A stretch of 64,000 bases of DNA from assembly GCA_023213395.1 (NCBI GenBank), contig CM041465.1:114149741-114213740 (forward strand). Reading direction: 5' to 3'. Shown here piece by piece: positions 12,201 to 24,014 of this stretch (position 1 is the first letter of the stretch; every line of letters starts with the position of its first letter). The translations under genes and the position numbers were made by a program. This DNA is from Cycas panzhihuaensis (Eukaryota; Cycadophyta). Below the pieces are notes generated by a model. The model was not told where the DNA came from, searched no databases, and was given only the letters and a program-made list of their open reading frames with translations.

Positions 12201-13197
12201 TATGGACAATGGCTTATTCATTATCTTGGTGTTATATGTTGATGACATGCTAGTTGCAAGCAAGAGCATGGAAGATATCAATAAGTTGAAGACTCAATTG
12301 GCTAGGACTTTTGATATGAAGGATCTAGGAGCTGTAAAATAAATCTTAGGCATGGAGATACACAGAGATAGGAAAAATGGTAAGCTATGGTTATCAAAGC
12401 AAAAATATGTAGAGAAAGTACTAACTAGGTTTGGTATGGCAAATGGGAAACCAGTGAGTATCCCATAGGCTTCCCACTTCAAGCTTTCTTTGAATTTGAG
12501 TCCCAGTAGTAAAGAAGAAAAGACTTATATGTCTCGTGTGCCTTATGCCAGTGCAGTAGGAAGTTTGATGTATGCCATGGTATGTACAAGACCTAATATT
12601 TCACAACAATCGGTGAAGTTAGTGTTTATGGTAAATCCAGGAAAGGAACATTGGGCTACAGTGAAATAGGTGCTTTAGTATTTGAGAGGCATGAGTGACT
12701 ACTGCATCACCTTTAGAGGTACAGGTAATTAGGTTTATGGATATGTCAATTCAGACTTTGCAGGAGATTTAGACAAAAGAAGGTCTATTTCAGGTTGTGT
12801 TTTTACTCTTGCAAATGCTCCAGTTAGTTGGATGTCTAAATTGTAGAGCATAATTAGACTGTTAACCATGGAAGCTGAATATGTTACTACAACACATGCT
12901 TGTAAAGAAGTAATATAGTTACAGGGTCTATTAGTTGAGCTTGGAAGAAGACAAGAAAATGTAAGGGTATTTTGTAACAATCAAAGTGCCATTTACTTAG
13001 CCAAGAATCCAGCTTATCATAGTAGAATAAAGCATATCACTCTTAAGTACCATTTCATTAGATAGGTTATAGAAGCAGGTAGAGTGGCACTTGGGAAGAT
13101 TTACACCAATCAAAATTATGCTGATATATTCACAAAACCAGTACCAATAGAGAAGTTCAAATAGTGTTTGACTTCTCTTAGCTTGCAAAAAAGATGA
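9274..13197 (+). pseudogene. gag-pol: Copia C gag-pol polyprotein, single frame with many stops
   Basis: The polyprotein packages, copies and integrates the element. One frame of 1,308 codons runs from ATG 9274 to TGA 13195 with no net frameshift, close to the length of TNT1-type proteins. Domains in order: gag 9274-10062 with a CCHC zinc knuckle (CWHCNKTSHLKKDC, 9967-10008); protease with DSG at 10141; GAG-pre-integrase LWHQRLGHM at about 10528; integrase core (RTDN near 10903, catalytic Glu near 11011); reverse transcriptase from about 11701 with an intact YVDD at 12235-12246; RNase H near 12730-13150. Around twenty in-frame stops (the first at 9373), nearly all one C-to-T or G-to-A change from Gln, Trp or Arg, make it dead. 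Confidence 0.93.
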
Positions 13198-13233
13198 TGA
13201 AGGGTCTAAGAAAGGTATCGGGTAATTGTTGTT

Positions 13234-13244
13234 AAGGTGGAGAT
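13234..13244 (+). promoter_or_regulatory. Polypurine tract of copia C
   Basis: AAGGTGGAGAT lies directly before the 3' LTR start (TGTTGGG). This is the usual copia plus-strand primer. Confidence 0.8.
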
Positions 13245-13876
13245 TGTTGGGTATTGTGACAACAATTATAGGGCTAAAATTATGGCATGTTTTCAGCACT
13301 GTTTTCCCCCCTTATCTTTCTCGGGGTTCCATAAGGTGGAGCCCTCAGCCGGGTGGGGGGAGTCGAACACCCCTTGCTAGGAGGGGGTTCGGGGGCGATA
13401 GCCCCTGACCCAAAAAATTAACCATGTAAACCTTATCAAAATGTAAAGAGAATTAGGGTCGTTCGATACAAATACCCTAGATTCTACGGTTGAGATTTAG
13501 GTCTTGGATGCTCCTCTCATGTAGCCTGTTTTAGGGCTTTTCTTATTATGTTGTGATGTAATACAATGTAACTGTGAAAATGGCAACGACTGATTATTGT
13601 TCCTGAGAGCACTCTGTAACTGTGATGTATTGTTTCTCCATTCTACAGTAATAAAGTTCGATACCTTTCTTGTGTGAATGTTTCCCTAACACACTGCTAG
13701 GGTTTTACCACGTTATATCGGGTGCGCATGTGATGTTTGGCTTTTATTTTCTTGTTACTATATAATCTCTAATTTTAGAACTTGCATGTAATTTTAAGTT
13801 TCAATTTTTGTAACTAGTTGTAAGAATGGAATAGATCTTGGTGGTGGTTAAAGGGTTGGACCTTGTATTCTCAACA
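13245..13876 (+). repeat. 3' LTR of copia C
   Basis: The 632-bp LTR starts TGTTGGG and ends CTCAACA. It is longer than the 5' copy because of a G/C-rich block at about 13310-13415. The TATA box is damaged (TACAAATA). AGTGA follows as the target duplication. Confidence 0.9.
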
Positions 13877-13920
13877 AGTGAGACTAGAGAAACAAGATGG
13901 CAGTAATGAGGCTAGATCCA

Positions 13921-14420
13921 GTAAGTGGATTGCCTGTACTTAAACCCATTTTGTCACTTAAATTTCATTACTTTTTGTGACGTTTTGATGTGGTTTTTGG
14001 CCCCTTATGGGCAAATAGTGATCTCTTGAAGTCTGAATTGGACCCAATGAGAGGGGGGACCAAGGAATTAGGTAACCCTGGTCCCGGTGGGCTACAACAT
14101 GGCCTGCTTAGATAAAAAAAATTATTTTTTTAGGTAGGAAACCCCCCATTTTGGGGGGGCAATGTCGGCACCGTAGCAAAGATCTTGGTGTCATGATCTT
14201 TGCCACAAGGCTGCTGAGATTGAGCTAAAATCTCAGTGGGCCCCATGCTAAACTCTACGGTACCATAGAGTTTAATATGGTGCACTGGCAGATTAGTTGA
14301 AAATCATAAAAGATAGCCCAAAGGACAGTCGAACCTTAATTAGAGAGGAATGAGGGGCAGTCTTAAAGGCAGGCAAGTGAGTTTAGATGGATTTTGATTA
14401 GTTTCTTGGGTGTTTTGTAG
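13921..14420 (+). other. Intron 1 of the B PMD gene
   Basis: It starts CCA|GTAAGTGG and ends TTTTGTAG|GC, 500 nt, phase 0. The A intron (38363-37864) is also 500 nt and the E intron (58352-58830) 479 nt, all with A|GTRAGT donors and TTTT(G/A)(C/T)AG acceptors. It contains the A/T- and G/C-rich blocks common to the three elements but no coding frame. Confidence 0.7.
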
Positions 14421-15638
14421 GCAGTTATTACGGTGGACAACCACGAGAATATAGGAGTAGCTATGATCAATTTTATTAAGATGATGACTTGAGGAGACCA
14501 ACAAGTGCTGGGGAGGTGTCGCCTATTGAAGGCCATCCAGACACTGCAATACGCATTTGACCAGTAGCTCCTAATAGACATTGTCTCATATTGGGATCGA
14601 TGGAGGTATGTATTCTATCTCCCCCAAGTGGGAGATGTCACAGTCACACGAGGAGATGTTAGGAGGATCCTCGGAGTACCAACAGTAGGAACACCATCAT
14701 TGCTAAGAATGTTTCCTAGTAATGATGCTACACACAAGGAGGCTATGACCTATTTCAAAGGTTAGGACTAGTGGGAGAGGAGAGGCATACCGATTAAGAG
14801 TATGATCATGTCTAAGATTCCTCGTATGAGGAAATTGATTATATTGTGTATTCTATTCCAGATATCCCAGAAACAGAATTATAGGGACATACCCGGTGGG
14901 TGGATAGACACAGTGAGGAGATGTGAGGCTAGGGAGAGATTGGACCAAGCCACGCTAATAGCAACAAACCTGGTCGCCTAGTTAGATGTCATTAGGGTAA
15001 CTGGGAGAGGAGGACTATCCTACAACATGCTGTTGCAATGTTAGTTCTTTGATCATTTTGGAGCATTGGCACCACCAGGAGAGCCCCATCCAATTTTAGC
15101 ATGGGCTCCCATGGTTTATAGGTGGCAGACTCGATTAAGAGGAACCGAGGACCAGGCACATGTTAGGCACTCAATGGAGGCTACATCACTAGACCTCCCC
15201 ACCATGGAAGACTACACATCATATCCATATAGAGGGGTGAGGTGGGATAGTGATGATGACACAAGAGGTGTCCTTAGTGAGGGAGATGATGATGATAGAG
15301 ATGACGGGGGTGATGGGGCTGGCCCATCAAGAGCATTAGGTGGAGAGGCAGGTTAATCAGGGATCGTAGGAGGAGAGGTAGGGCCATCCAGAGCTGCAAG
15401 AGGAGAGGTGGGTCCATCAGGGACTGCAGAGAGAGGTGGAGCTTCCCGAACACCAGTCTGGAAGCTAAGGATAGTGGGGAGAGTCTAGGCAGTGGTAGCA
15501 CTAGTAGAGGAGGGTGGAGATGACCCAATGGGCTAAGAAGTCAAAGAGGTGGTACCGAAGGAGGAGGAGGTACTAGCAGCGGGGGGAGGACCTGAGAGGA
15601 GGTGATCGTCTGAGTTAGGGAGTCAGTAGTTCTAGGAG

Positions 15639-15774
15639 GTGAGATACTACCCTTTCTCATGATCTTTCAAATACTAGATATCTAGTTGTTGTGCTTTATT
15701 TGATTTGTTGGGCATATATATATATATATATATACACACATACATACTAACGCGTGGTATGTTGGATTCTGTAA
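15639..15774 (+). other. Intron 2 of the B PMD gene
   Basis: Donor GGAG|GTGAG, a TA/CA microsatellite at about 15713-15746, then TACTAAC at 15745-15751 as the branch-point motif. The acceptor TGCAG seen in E reads TGTAA here. It is phase 1; excising it keeps the frame into the conserved exon 3 segment in all four copies. Confidence 0.75.
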
Positions 15775-16352
15775 GGGCAGTGGACATCGGGAGGTTGGTT
15801 GAGGTAGTAGTCTGGGAGATGTTCCCCCAAGTCTATGTAGAGGGACAACCTCCCATCCAGGTAGGAGAGGAGCCACGGTCAGCAGGGGACCACATGATGA
15901 CATTCTCCCCTTTAGTCAGGGCCAGATATGTGTGGGTGGTAGAGTCCCAGGAGCATGAGACGCAAGTGGGACAACTATAGGGAGAGCTAGATGTGGCCAG
16001 AGCGGAGAGAGATGTTCTACAAGGCTAGGTTTAGGCTCTAGAGGCTCAAGGAGGAGTAGGTGGTGATGTAGAGAGCTAGATCAAGATAGCGGTACTAGAG
16101 GACCAACTCTGAGGAGTGGAGAGTGAGAGGGATTGTATCTAGGCAGGATACGATCAACTGGTGGACCAGATAGCATCGAGGTCATCGCGGAGCAAGACAT
16201 ATATCCACACAATGATGATGACCCTGAGGGGGCCTTGGGATGAAGGGAGTGAGGCAGGGACCTCCCAGAGGCACAGGAGGAGTCTTTGAGGCATGTGGTC
16301 CCTGAGAGAGGGATCATATAGACTAGGAGATGATACCCCAGGAGCAGGGTAG

Positions 16353-17128
16353 AATTAGAAAGTAGGATACAGTAGTTTTGATTTGACATAAAGAACCAAA
16401 CCTCTAAGGAGTCACCATATGTCACCAGATGATTGTACTCCTCCCTACAAAGATTTCAGCTTCCTATAGATGATGTACCATATCTTTTGTACGATATAAT
16501 ACATGATGATTTTATGTATATAGATGGGGCCATTGGCAACTGATTTGATATATGTTGATGTATGTGATGACACATGATGATAGATAATATTATATTTGCT
16601 TTTATATGTATGTATGTATGTATATATATGAGGGTGTACGAATGCATGAGAAGCTATAGATTATGATGTTTTTGAGTTGATTATCATATGGTTTGTGTTA
16701 GAGGATTGTTTGAGCTACATACACTTCCTTTCATACAAGGCCATATTCCTAGCAAGCACACACACAATCACCATGAGCATCATCGATAGACATATGTGAG
16801 GCTAGGAGGTAGGGTGGTATACATATCCACAAAGGAGCATAGCAGGATATATAAAGGAAGCACTAACAGAAAGGTAGTGATGATATTCTAATATACCATT
16901 CTAGTTGGGGAATATACCCAAGCTCAGGAGCGATAGGGACAACACACCTAATTAGGAGGACAGGGCCCCCCCAAAGGAAAAATGGGGACAAAGGGTTCTA
17001 TAGGAGGAACCCAAAAAAAGTAAGAAGGCCACCATAAGCCCCCATTCCACATGTGACTAGGGGAATAGGGATGCACCTAAGGTGGTAGTTTAGGCTCATT
17101 TCAGAGCACAAAGAGAAGAGTGGCATAG
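16353..17128. other. B spacer between PMD gene and integrase
   Basis: No coding frame is visible in this stretch, which separates the convergent ends of gag-pol and the PMD gene. It matches A 35172-35942 in reverse complement and E 60662-61300. It contains TA/TG-rich repeats near 16590-16640. Confidence 0.6.
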
Positions 17129-20100
17129 TCATGCATATATTTTTTTCAAGAATTTCCCATTAACATCCTTCTCAAATTTGAGGCCATTTAGGGCGATAAT
17201 CTTGTAAGTGTTGTTCCTAAGACTCTCGAGAATAACAAAGGGGCCAACCCACTTGGGTCTGAATTTGGTCAAGTGATCATGGAGATATTCTAGTTTGAGG
17301 ACATGGCCCCTAGTATGTAAAGGACGTAAACAAAGGTGTTTATTATAGGTCCTTTGTTCCCTAGCCTTAGAGGCAAGGTTGGCTTGGTAGGCAGCCAAGC
17401 ACTTCTCATCCAAGGCCTCGAGGTCTAAGAAGTGAGCCTGGCAGATAGATTCCTTGTCAACAAGACTTTAGAGAGAGATCCATAGAGAAGGGATCTCCAC
17501 TTCCAAAGGTACAACCACCTCTGTCCCGTAGACAAGGGAGAAAAGAGTCACTCCTATAGTTATATGAATAGATATGTGATACGCCCATAGACTGGAAGAG
17601 AGCTGGAGGTGCCAATCTCTTTGAGATTAGGCTATGGTTTTCTTTAGAATATTTATAAGAGTTTTGTTGAATGATTCGACCTGGCCATTGGCCTGGGGAT
17701 AGTAGGAAGAGGAAGTCCTATGAGAAATGTTGAATTTCTCACAAATCTCATCCATCTCCTTATTATAAAAAGGAGTCCCATTATCTGTAATTAGGACATC
17801 AGGAACTCTAAAGATGAAGGTGGCTATCGTCTTACCAGGAGTAGTAGTTAAAGGAATGACTTCCACCTATTTAGTAAAATACTCTATAACAGTCAAGATG
17901 AACTTGTGCTGCAATGAAGAGGATGGGGATATGGCTCCAATAAGGTCCAACCCCCATTGGGAGAAGGGCCATGGAGATATAATGGGATGGAGAGCCTTGG
18001 AAGGTAAGTGGGTGATGTTAGCATGCCCGTGGCATCGTCGACATCTCAGGGCATAAGCATGGGCATCCTTAAAGAGGGACGGCCAATAATACCCATATGG
18101 AGGATCCTTTAGGCCATGGATTGGCCCCCAAAGTGGGCCCTACAAATGTCGTTATGGCATTCACAGAGAATTTGGCTCGCTTCTTGAGGGGTGATGCAAT
18201 GAAGAAGGATCCCATCGAAGGATCTTTTATATAATACCTCACCCATAAGGAAGTACTACTTGGTAGTAGCCTGAACATGAGACCTAACTTTGTTGCTAGC
18301 ATTGGGGCAATACTTCTGCTGAGTGAGGTATTATATGATGTCCCCATACCACTCACTATTAGCAAGTAGATAAGGAGGGGAGTCCTGAATATCCAGTATA
18401 GGCTCATTAGGGAGAGAATCATCAACAGGAACATCTAAAGGGTTTGGGATAAGAGTGTCAGCGAGCTACTCAGCCACTACCATCCCCTTTTTTGACTTCA
18501 TGTTAATGATTTGGAGGTCAAATTCTTGAAGAAGGATGGCCCACTTGCCAGTCCTACCTATTAGGTCAGGTTGAGTAAGTAAATAGCACAGGGGATCAGA
18601 TTGGACGATCACCTGAGGAGTATTCCCAAGCAAGTAGTGCCTAAACTTCTTGGTTGCATGTACCAAGGAGAGGCATTCCTTCTCAGGTGGGGAGTAGTTG
18701 AGTTCATCATCCACAATAGTATAATTCATGAAGTAAATAACTTTCTTGGTTCTTAAATCATCCTCTTAGGCCAACATGGCGCCCAGAGACTCATCAGTTA
18801 CCAAGGTATAAAGGATGAATGGCCTATCAAAGAGAGGGAGCACCAATGTTAGGGCAGAAGCGATGGTTTCCTTAAGTTCTTCGAAGGCTTGTTGGGCCTT
18901 AGTACACTAAATGAATGGGGCTCCCTTCCTTAATAGGATAGTAAGTAGTTTGGCATTTATAACGAAGTTTGCCAAGAAATGCCTGAGGAAACTGAGCCTA
19001 CCTAAAAACAACTTAATCTGTCATTAGGTTTTAGGAGGTGGCATGTCAAGGATGGCCTTGACTTCATCAGGGTCAATTTGGATCCCTTGCTTTAACACAA
19101 GGAAACCAAGGAGTTTTCCAGCTATCATGGTAAACACACATTTAAGAGGGTTGAGGCTTACATGGTATTTATGGTATCATATGAAGATGGCTCACAAATT
19201 AGAAGGGTGATGGGCTCTAATGCGTGAGAAACCCATCATGTTATCCATGAAGACCTCCAAGGATTTATTGATAAGAACATAAAAAATGAATTGCATTACC
19301 TATGATAAGTGGCACTTATATTCTTTAATCCAAAGGGCATTGCCTTATAGGTGAAGGTGACTCATGGAGTATTGAAGGCTATCTTATGACAGTCTTTGGT
19401 AGAGATCTGAATTTGGTTGTAGCCAAAAAAGCTGTCCATTAAGGACATAACTTCGAAACTGGCGATTCGATCAATAATTTGATCAATAAAGGGAAGTGGA
19501 AAATTTTCCTTAGGACATGCATTATTGATGTCACAAAAATCAACGCATATCCAGATTGTCCCATTCTTTTAAGCAATGGGGACAATATTAGACACCCACT
19601 TAGGGTAGTCAATGGAAGTGATCAATCTTGCATTTAGGAGTTTCTTAACTTCTATTTTAATAATAGCTGAGAGCTTAGGGTGAAGAGGGCGTTGCTTCTG
19701 ATGCATAGGGTGAGCGGCAAGAATAATGGTAAGGTTGTGGGTAATGATTGAAGGATTGATTCGCTTCATATCTGAATAGTCCCATACAAAAACATCCCAA
19801 AACACTTGGAACATAAGGGTATACTCCTTCACTTCATTAGGAGAACATTTCGCTCCTACCTTAATGACTTTGTTTAGGGTAAGGACTATGTCCTGAGTTG
19901 CCCCCATGCACATGGCATTCCCCTTCTCAAAGTGGAGAGGGGCTTGGTCAATAGGAAGGGACGGAATAGGAGACATAATTAGGTTAGCGAGAGAAGACCC
20001 AATAGCCAAGAACTTTTGGTAGCTAAGCCTATGGTGACCAAGAAGAAGGTCGGGCATGGAGCCCGCTAAGTGCTCAAGCAGGGCTTCATCATTCTCAAAG

Positions 20101-23100
20101 TAGTCCACCCCATGGATGACCATACTTTGAGAAGACAAAGGTAGAAGGGACGTAGAGGCAACAGGGCCATGGTGGTCATCACACCACTCAACATACCTGA
20201 AGGACTCCTTGGAGGAGTCGGGAAGAGGTCCCCCACAAGGGATAATAGGGGGCTCCTAACTTTGTTACCTATATGTGACAATGAAGGGGAAGACTTAAGG
20301 AGCACCTAATCAGTAGGGGCAATGACATAAGTGACAAGAGAAGAACTAGTTTCTCTAACTGTAAAGGTTCTAGAGTGGGATCTAGAATGAAGGAGGGGCC
20401 CCCTACTCATGCCTAGGAGGGAAATAGGGTGAGGGAGGTCCTCATCCTCTCCATCGGACTCATCGTCACTAAGTATGGCAAGGTACCTATAACTTCTAAC
20501 ACCAATAGGGGAAAAACACATGAGGTTGGAAGAAGAGCATGAAGGGTCTTCTTCTAAAGGAGACGAGTCAGGGATGTCAATAGAATAAGTAGAGGCATAG
20601 GTAGAAATACCTTTGTCGCCTTTCACTTGGCCATGAGATTCTTGGTAGGATTGACATGGTTGTTTAGTGGGAGGAAGCTCCCATGAGATGACTCTCATTC
20701 ATCCTTCATGGATGAATTTAAGTTGTCCCTAATGGGATGAGCACACGACTCCTATCTGGTTGAGCCATGGGCATCCCAACAAAAGATTATAGTTGACATC
20801 AATGTTGAAGACTACAATATTAGCGATGATAGTCTTATCCTTGAGAGTAAGAGGGACAAACACCAATCCCAAGGGTGTCTCTTTGGTACCATTGTAGACT
20901 TGACACCACTAGAGAACTGGATCTAAAGCTAATATGCTAAGCTCTTGCATAACACGCAAGGGCATGATATTAAAAGAAGAACCACTATAAAAAATGGTTC
21001 TTCGTAAAGTACAATCAGGAGTATCAATGGTAATAGTGAAAGGGAAGTGCCATTAGCACTCCCTTTCACTAGCAAGGGGAAGATCCTTAGGATCAAAGGA
21101 GATGATGGGCTCATGACTTGGGGTGACACTCAAGATGGGAACTAGCATATCACCTAATCCTAAGGCCTCCCAGAGTAGCATGCGTTGCTCAGGGAAACTC
21201 CTCAAGACATCCATTATGGACATTCTAGCGGCCATGGTACGAAGCTCATCAATAACCGAGAAAGGCTTCCCTTTCGTAGTGGGTTGGGGGAGAGCCCTTC
21301 AAAAGTGGCAATGACCAGGGCATATGGGAATGGTCTTGGGGAGTGCAGGGACTTCTAGAAGAGTATTAAGGTGAGATGTAGATGAAGAGGAATCGTTCAC
21401 CTCTTTGATCGCTTAAGAATAAGTTAAGGCATATAATGGGGTAGTCTAAGGCAACTGAATAACCTTCTTTCCTTTATTCTAGAATCACAAAGATGAGGGG
21501 ATATGTCGGTTAAGGGAACCCAAGGAAGATGATGAATTTCTCACACCCTTCCCTTTGGCTTATGAAGGGTGAGGGTTTAAAGACCTTCCTCAGTTCTAGT
21601 TGTTCTTCTTCTAGGGGTTGTGATCACGTTCTCCATGTTTAGGGAAGGGATCTATATGAACGGGCTAGTCTAGGTTATGCCTAAATGCCCATTTAGGGGA
21701 ATAATCACATTGCAGGGTAGCCTTAGGATGCTAGTTGCAACACCATGAATCATCGTGGAAGCACTCCCCATGGATGAGCACCACTTCTTCTCAAGGGAGG
21801 AGTCAAGTTTCCTCACTTGACAGGACTAAGTGTTGCCACCCTTAGAAGGAGCAGCTTGGGAAGCATGGTGAACTGGCTTATTAGACATGGGAGATAAAGG
21901 AGCCTAGAACTTGAGCTCCTTCATAGTATGTTCGAATAAATGTATGGCTAAAGTGAGGGGATCTAGAGTCTTCTTGGTAGAATGGGAAGAAGACCTAAAG
22001 GGTTGTTGGGTTTTGGTTTCTTTCAGTGGTGGAGGTGCCTCACGTCGCTGTGAGGACTTTAAAGGCTTCTTGAGCCTAGCCTAGATCTCAATAGCCTTGA
22101 GTACTAAGCACTTCACTATGGCATGGTTGCACGTAGTTGCCCCCATCTTGAGGACTTCTACGTGAATTTCTGGATGAAGGGCATTGACAAAAAGGTCTCT
22201 CTTCAACTCCTCAGGCAAAGTCACCTTGGTGGAATGAAGAAGGTCATGGAAACATCTCACAAAGTCATGATTCATTTCATCTTGACCTTGTTTAAGTGAT
22301 AAAAGGGATTTCATCCCACTTTTAAATGGACGGGCCATGTCAAAGTAGTTGACGAACTTGTCCATGAGCTACTTGAAAAAATAGAATATGCGGGTAGGCG
22401 ATAAAACCATGTGAGGGCATCGCCTTAAAGAGATCGTGGAAATAGTTTCATGAGGATGTGGTCGTAGGCCCAATAGTTAATACATGCCATAGAGAAACTA
22501 CAGACATGCTCCATTGGGTCCTGCAATGAAGTCCCATCAAATTTGGGGACTTGATGAGGGTGAGGCAGTAAGTTAGTTCTTAATGCCTCAATAGATAAGA
22601 GGTGTGATTGATAGTTCATAAAGAGACATGCCCTTAACTAGACAATAGGGTTAATAGAAATTGGAAATGATGGCAGGTAGGTTTGGTCAAATCCTCCTTG
22701 GAGGGTTTGGCTTAAAAGGGAATGTTCCCCTCCTACCGCCTGGTGAGGAGGCGCAAATCCCACATTCAAAGAAACCTGCAAAGGAGTGGATACGTGTGAT
22801 GAACCCATCCCTCCTAGAGGGGATGCTCCTTATTGAAAAGGAGCTTAAGGGAAAATGCTTTAGGAAGGAGTTGGCCCCGCTTGCAAAGGCGTGATGTGAG
22901 GTGCCATATAGGATGGCAAGAAGGAGGGGTGAGGGACCAGATTTACCCATATGGGCCGCCTATGGGTGGCATGACCCCATAAGGATGCAGAGGATCCACC
23001 CTATAAGTAGGTAGGGAGTTCCCTTTACCATGCCCCCATGGTTGAGTAGTGTAACCAGGAGGTACATGGAGAGAAGGGTCCCTAGGTTGGTATTAGGAGT

Positions 23101-23851
23101 GTATGGGGATGGACCCATGTATTGGGAGTACGTGACTAGAAATAGGCAGGCATGTGGGTCTCCTAGTTCTAGTAAGTGGTGGATAAATAATGGTGGGAGG
23201 AGGACTAGTCATTTGACTAGCCGAGTACATTCTTAACTTGAGTTAAGAAGATGACATCATTTAAATGGTCCCCAAGGAATATACACCATGGGGAGAAGAA
23301 TAAGAGGTAGGAGGGAGGCTCATCATGGGTAAAGGAGCTTAATGATATAAGTGAGGTGATGGAGACATAGAAGAAGAAAGGAGCACAATGCTTCATAATA
23401 CATTCTCAAACCACTTAGAGTGTGGTTATAGATGTGCAGCTTGGAAACATTAGCTGAAGGCTTCTACTACATCGGTAGGAGGGGTATCTGCCTGATCATA
23501 AGAGGCAGAAGGAGCCTCATATGAAATAGACCCCATGGGATGATCCTCATGAGAATCACCATGATGGTGGTAAAACTCTAAAGAAGATGAAGGTTCTACT
23601 CTGTGAGTAGAGGAATGGTGAGACTAGAGGTGTGGCTGGTCACTTGGATAACAGATGGGATCTTTGCTTCCTTGGGTGAACCCTTAGAAGGAAGTAGGTG
23701 GCTCAAGAGAATTGGACACATAAACGTGGTATGTCCAATTAGAAAGAGATCCCTCTATGATTGGATTGGGATCCGATCAGGGGAGGGAATGATATAAGGG
23801 ATCTTCCAACAATAGAGGTAGGCCTCGTAAGAGATATGAGAATTGTCGCAT
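17129..23851 (-). pseudogene. gag-pol: Element B gag-pol polyprotein
   Basis: From ATG at 23851 to TGA at 17129 is 6,723 nt (2,241 codons), a net single frame, although several compensating frameshifts and many stops occur. Order (minus strand): His/Ser/Pro-rich leader; gag core about 22620-22081 (SLLSLKQGQDEMNHDFVRCF); a zinc finger of the CX2HX4HX4C type (CSIHGECFHDDSWC, 21781-21740); protease with the catalytic Asp replaced (YSGSS, near 20990); reverse transcriptase about 20030-19200 in which FMDD has become FMDN; RNase H about 18860-18470; integrase about 18210-17129 with TDNG and GQVESFN retained. It ends FLKKIYA, as in A. No chromodomain follows. Missing catalytic residues make it inactive. 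Confidence 0.88.
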
Positions 23852-24014
23852 ACAAGTCCTGCCTATGCATTGGAAGAAAAGAGAAACAAGGTAGTGCATG
23901 CATTGGGGGCTACCCAACAAGATCAAAAGGGAAAGCTACCAAGAGTTAGTAGCACTAATAGCAAAGGGAGAAAGACTAATTCTCTTACTGGTGGGTCCCC
24001 AATATGGTTGCCAG
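23852..24014 (-). other. Leader and primer-binding site of element B
   Basis: The complement of 23994-24014 reads CTGGCAACCATATTGGGGACC right after the LTR end and is the primer-binding site. The rest, about 140 nt, is untranslated leader matching A 3171-3312. Confidence 0.65.

Larger units (their letters stand above)
8606..13876 (+). mobile_element. Element C: Ty1/copia (Tork-like) retrotransposon
   Basis: This is a 5.3-kb copia element with LTRs 8606-9202 and 13245-13876, a Met-tRNA-type primer-binding site (TGGTATCAAAGCC), one polyprotein frame and the polypurine tract AAGGTGGAGAT before the 3' LTR. The target duplication is AGTGA (8601-8605 and 13877-13881). The 5' LTR has lost its first TG. 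It landed in the 5' untranslated region of the B PMD gene, between that gene's TATA box (8454) and its ATG (13897). Domain order PR-INT-RT-RNaseH defines Ty1/copia; the similarity to TNT1-type proteins suggests Tork. Confidence 0.93.
13897..16352 (+). pseudogene. B PMD gene, opposite strand to gag-pol, three exons
   Basis: This encodes a plant-mobile-domain (PMD, aminotransferase-like) protein, a family found in cellular genes and in transposons. Exon 1 is 13897-13920 (ATG plus seven codons, ending in RLDP). Intron 1 is 13921-14420 (GTAAGT...TTTTGTAG, phase 0). Exon 2, 14421-15638, holds the PMD core (YVFYLPQVGDVTVT, then RRILGVP) and an Asp/Gly/Glu-rich tail near 15246-15350. Intron 2 is 15639-15774 (GTGAG, branch-like TACTAAC; the acceptor is now AA). 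Exon 3, 15775-16352, has QVYVEGQPPIQ and a coiled coil (ARAERDVLQ; GVESERD) and ends at a TAG shared with A and E. Exon 2 has a net frameshift and stops. The same structure in A, E and F argues that it was a real gene of the element. Confidence 0.8.

Noticed and set aside
15713-15746. TA/CA microsatellite as a feature of its own
   Set aside because: It is part of intron 2 of the B PMD gene; no larger array.
13897-16352. PMD sequence as an independent host gene
   Set aside because: The same gene is at the same place between integrase and 3' LTR in four elements of this window.
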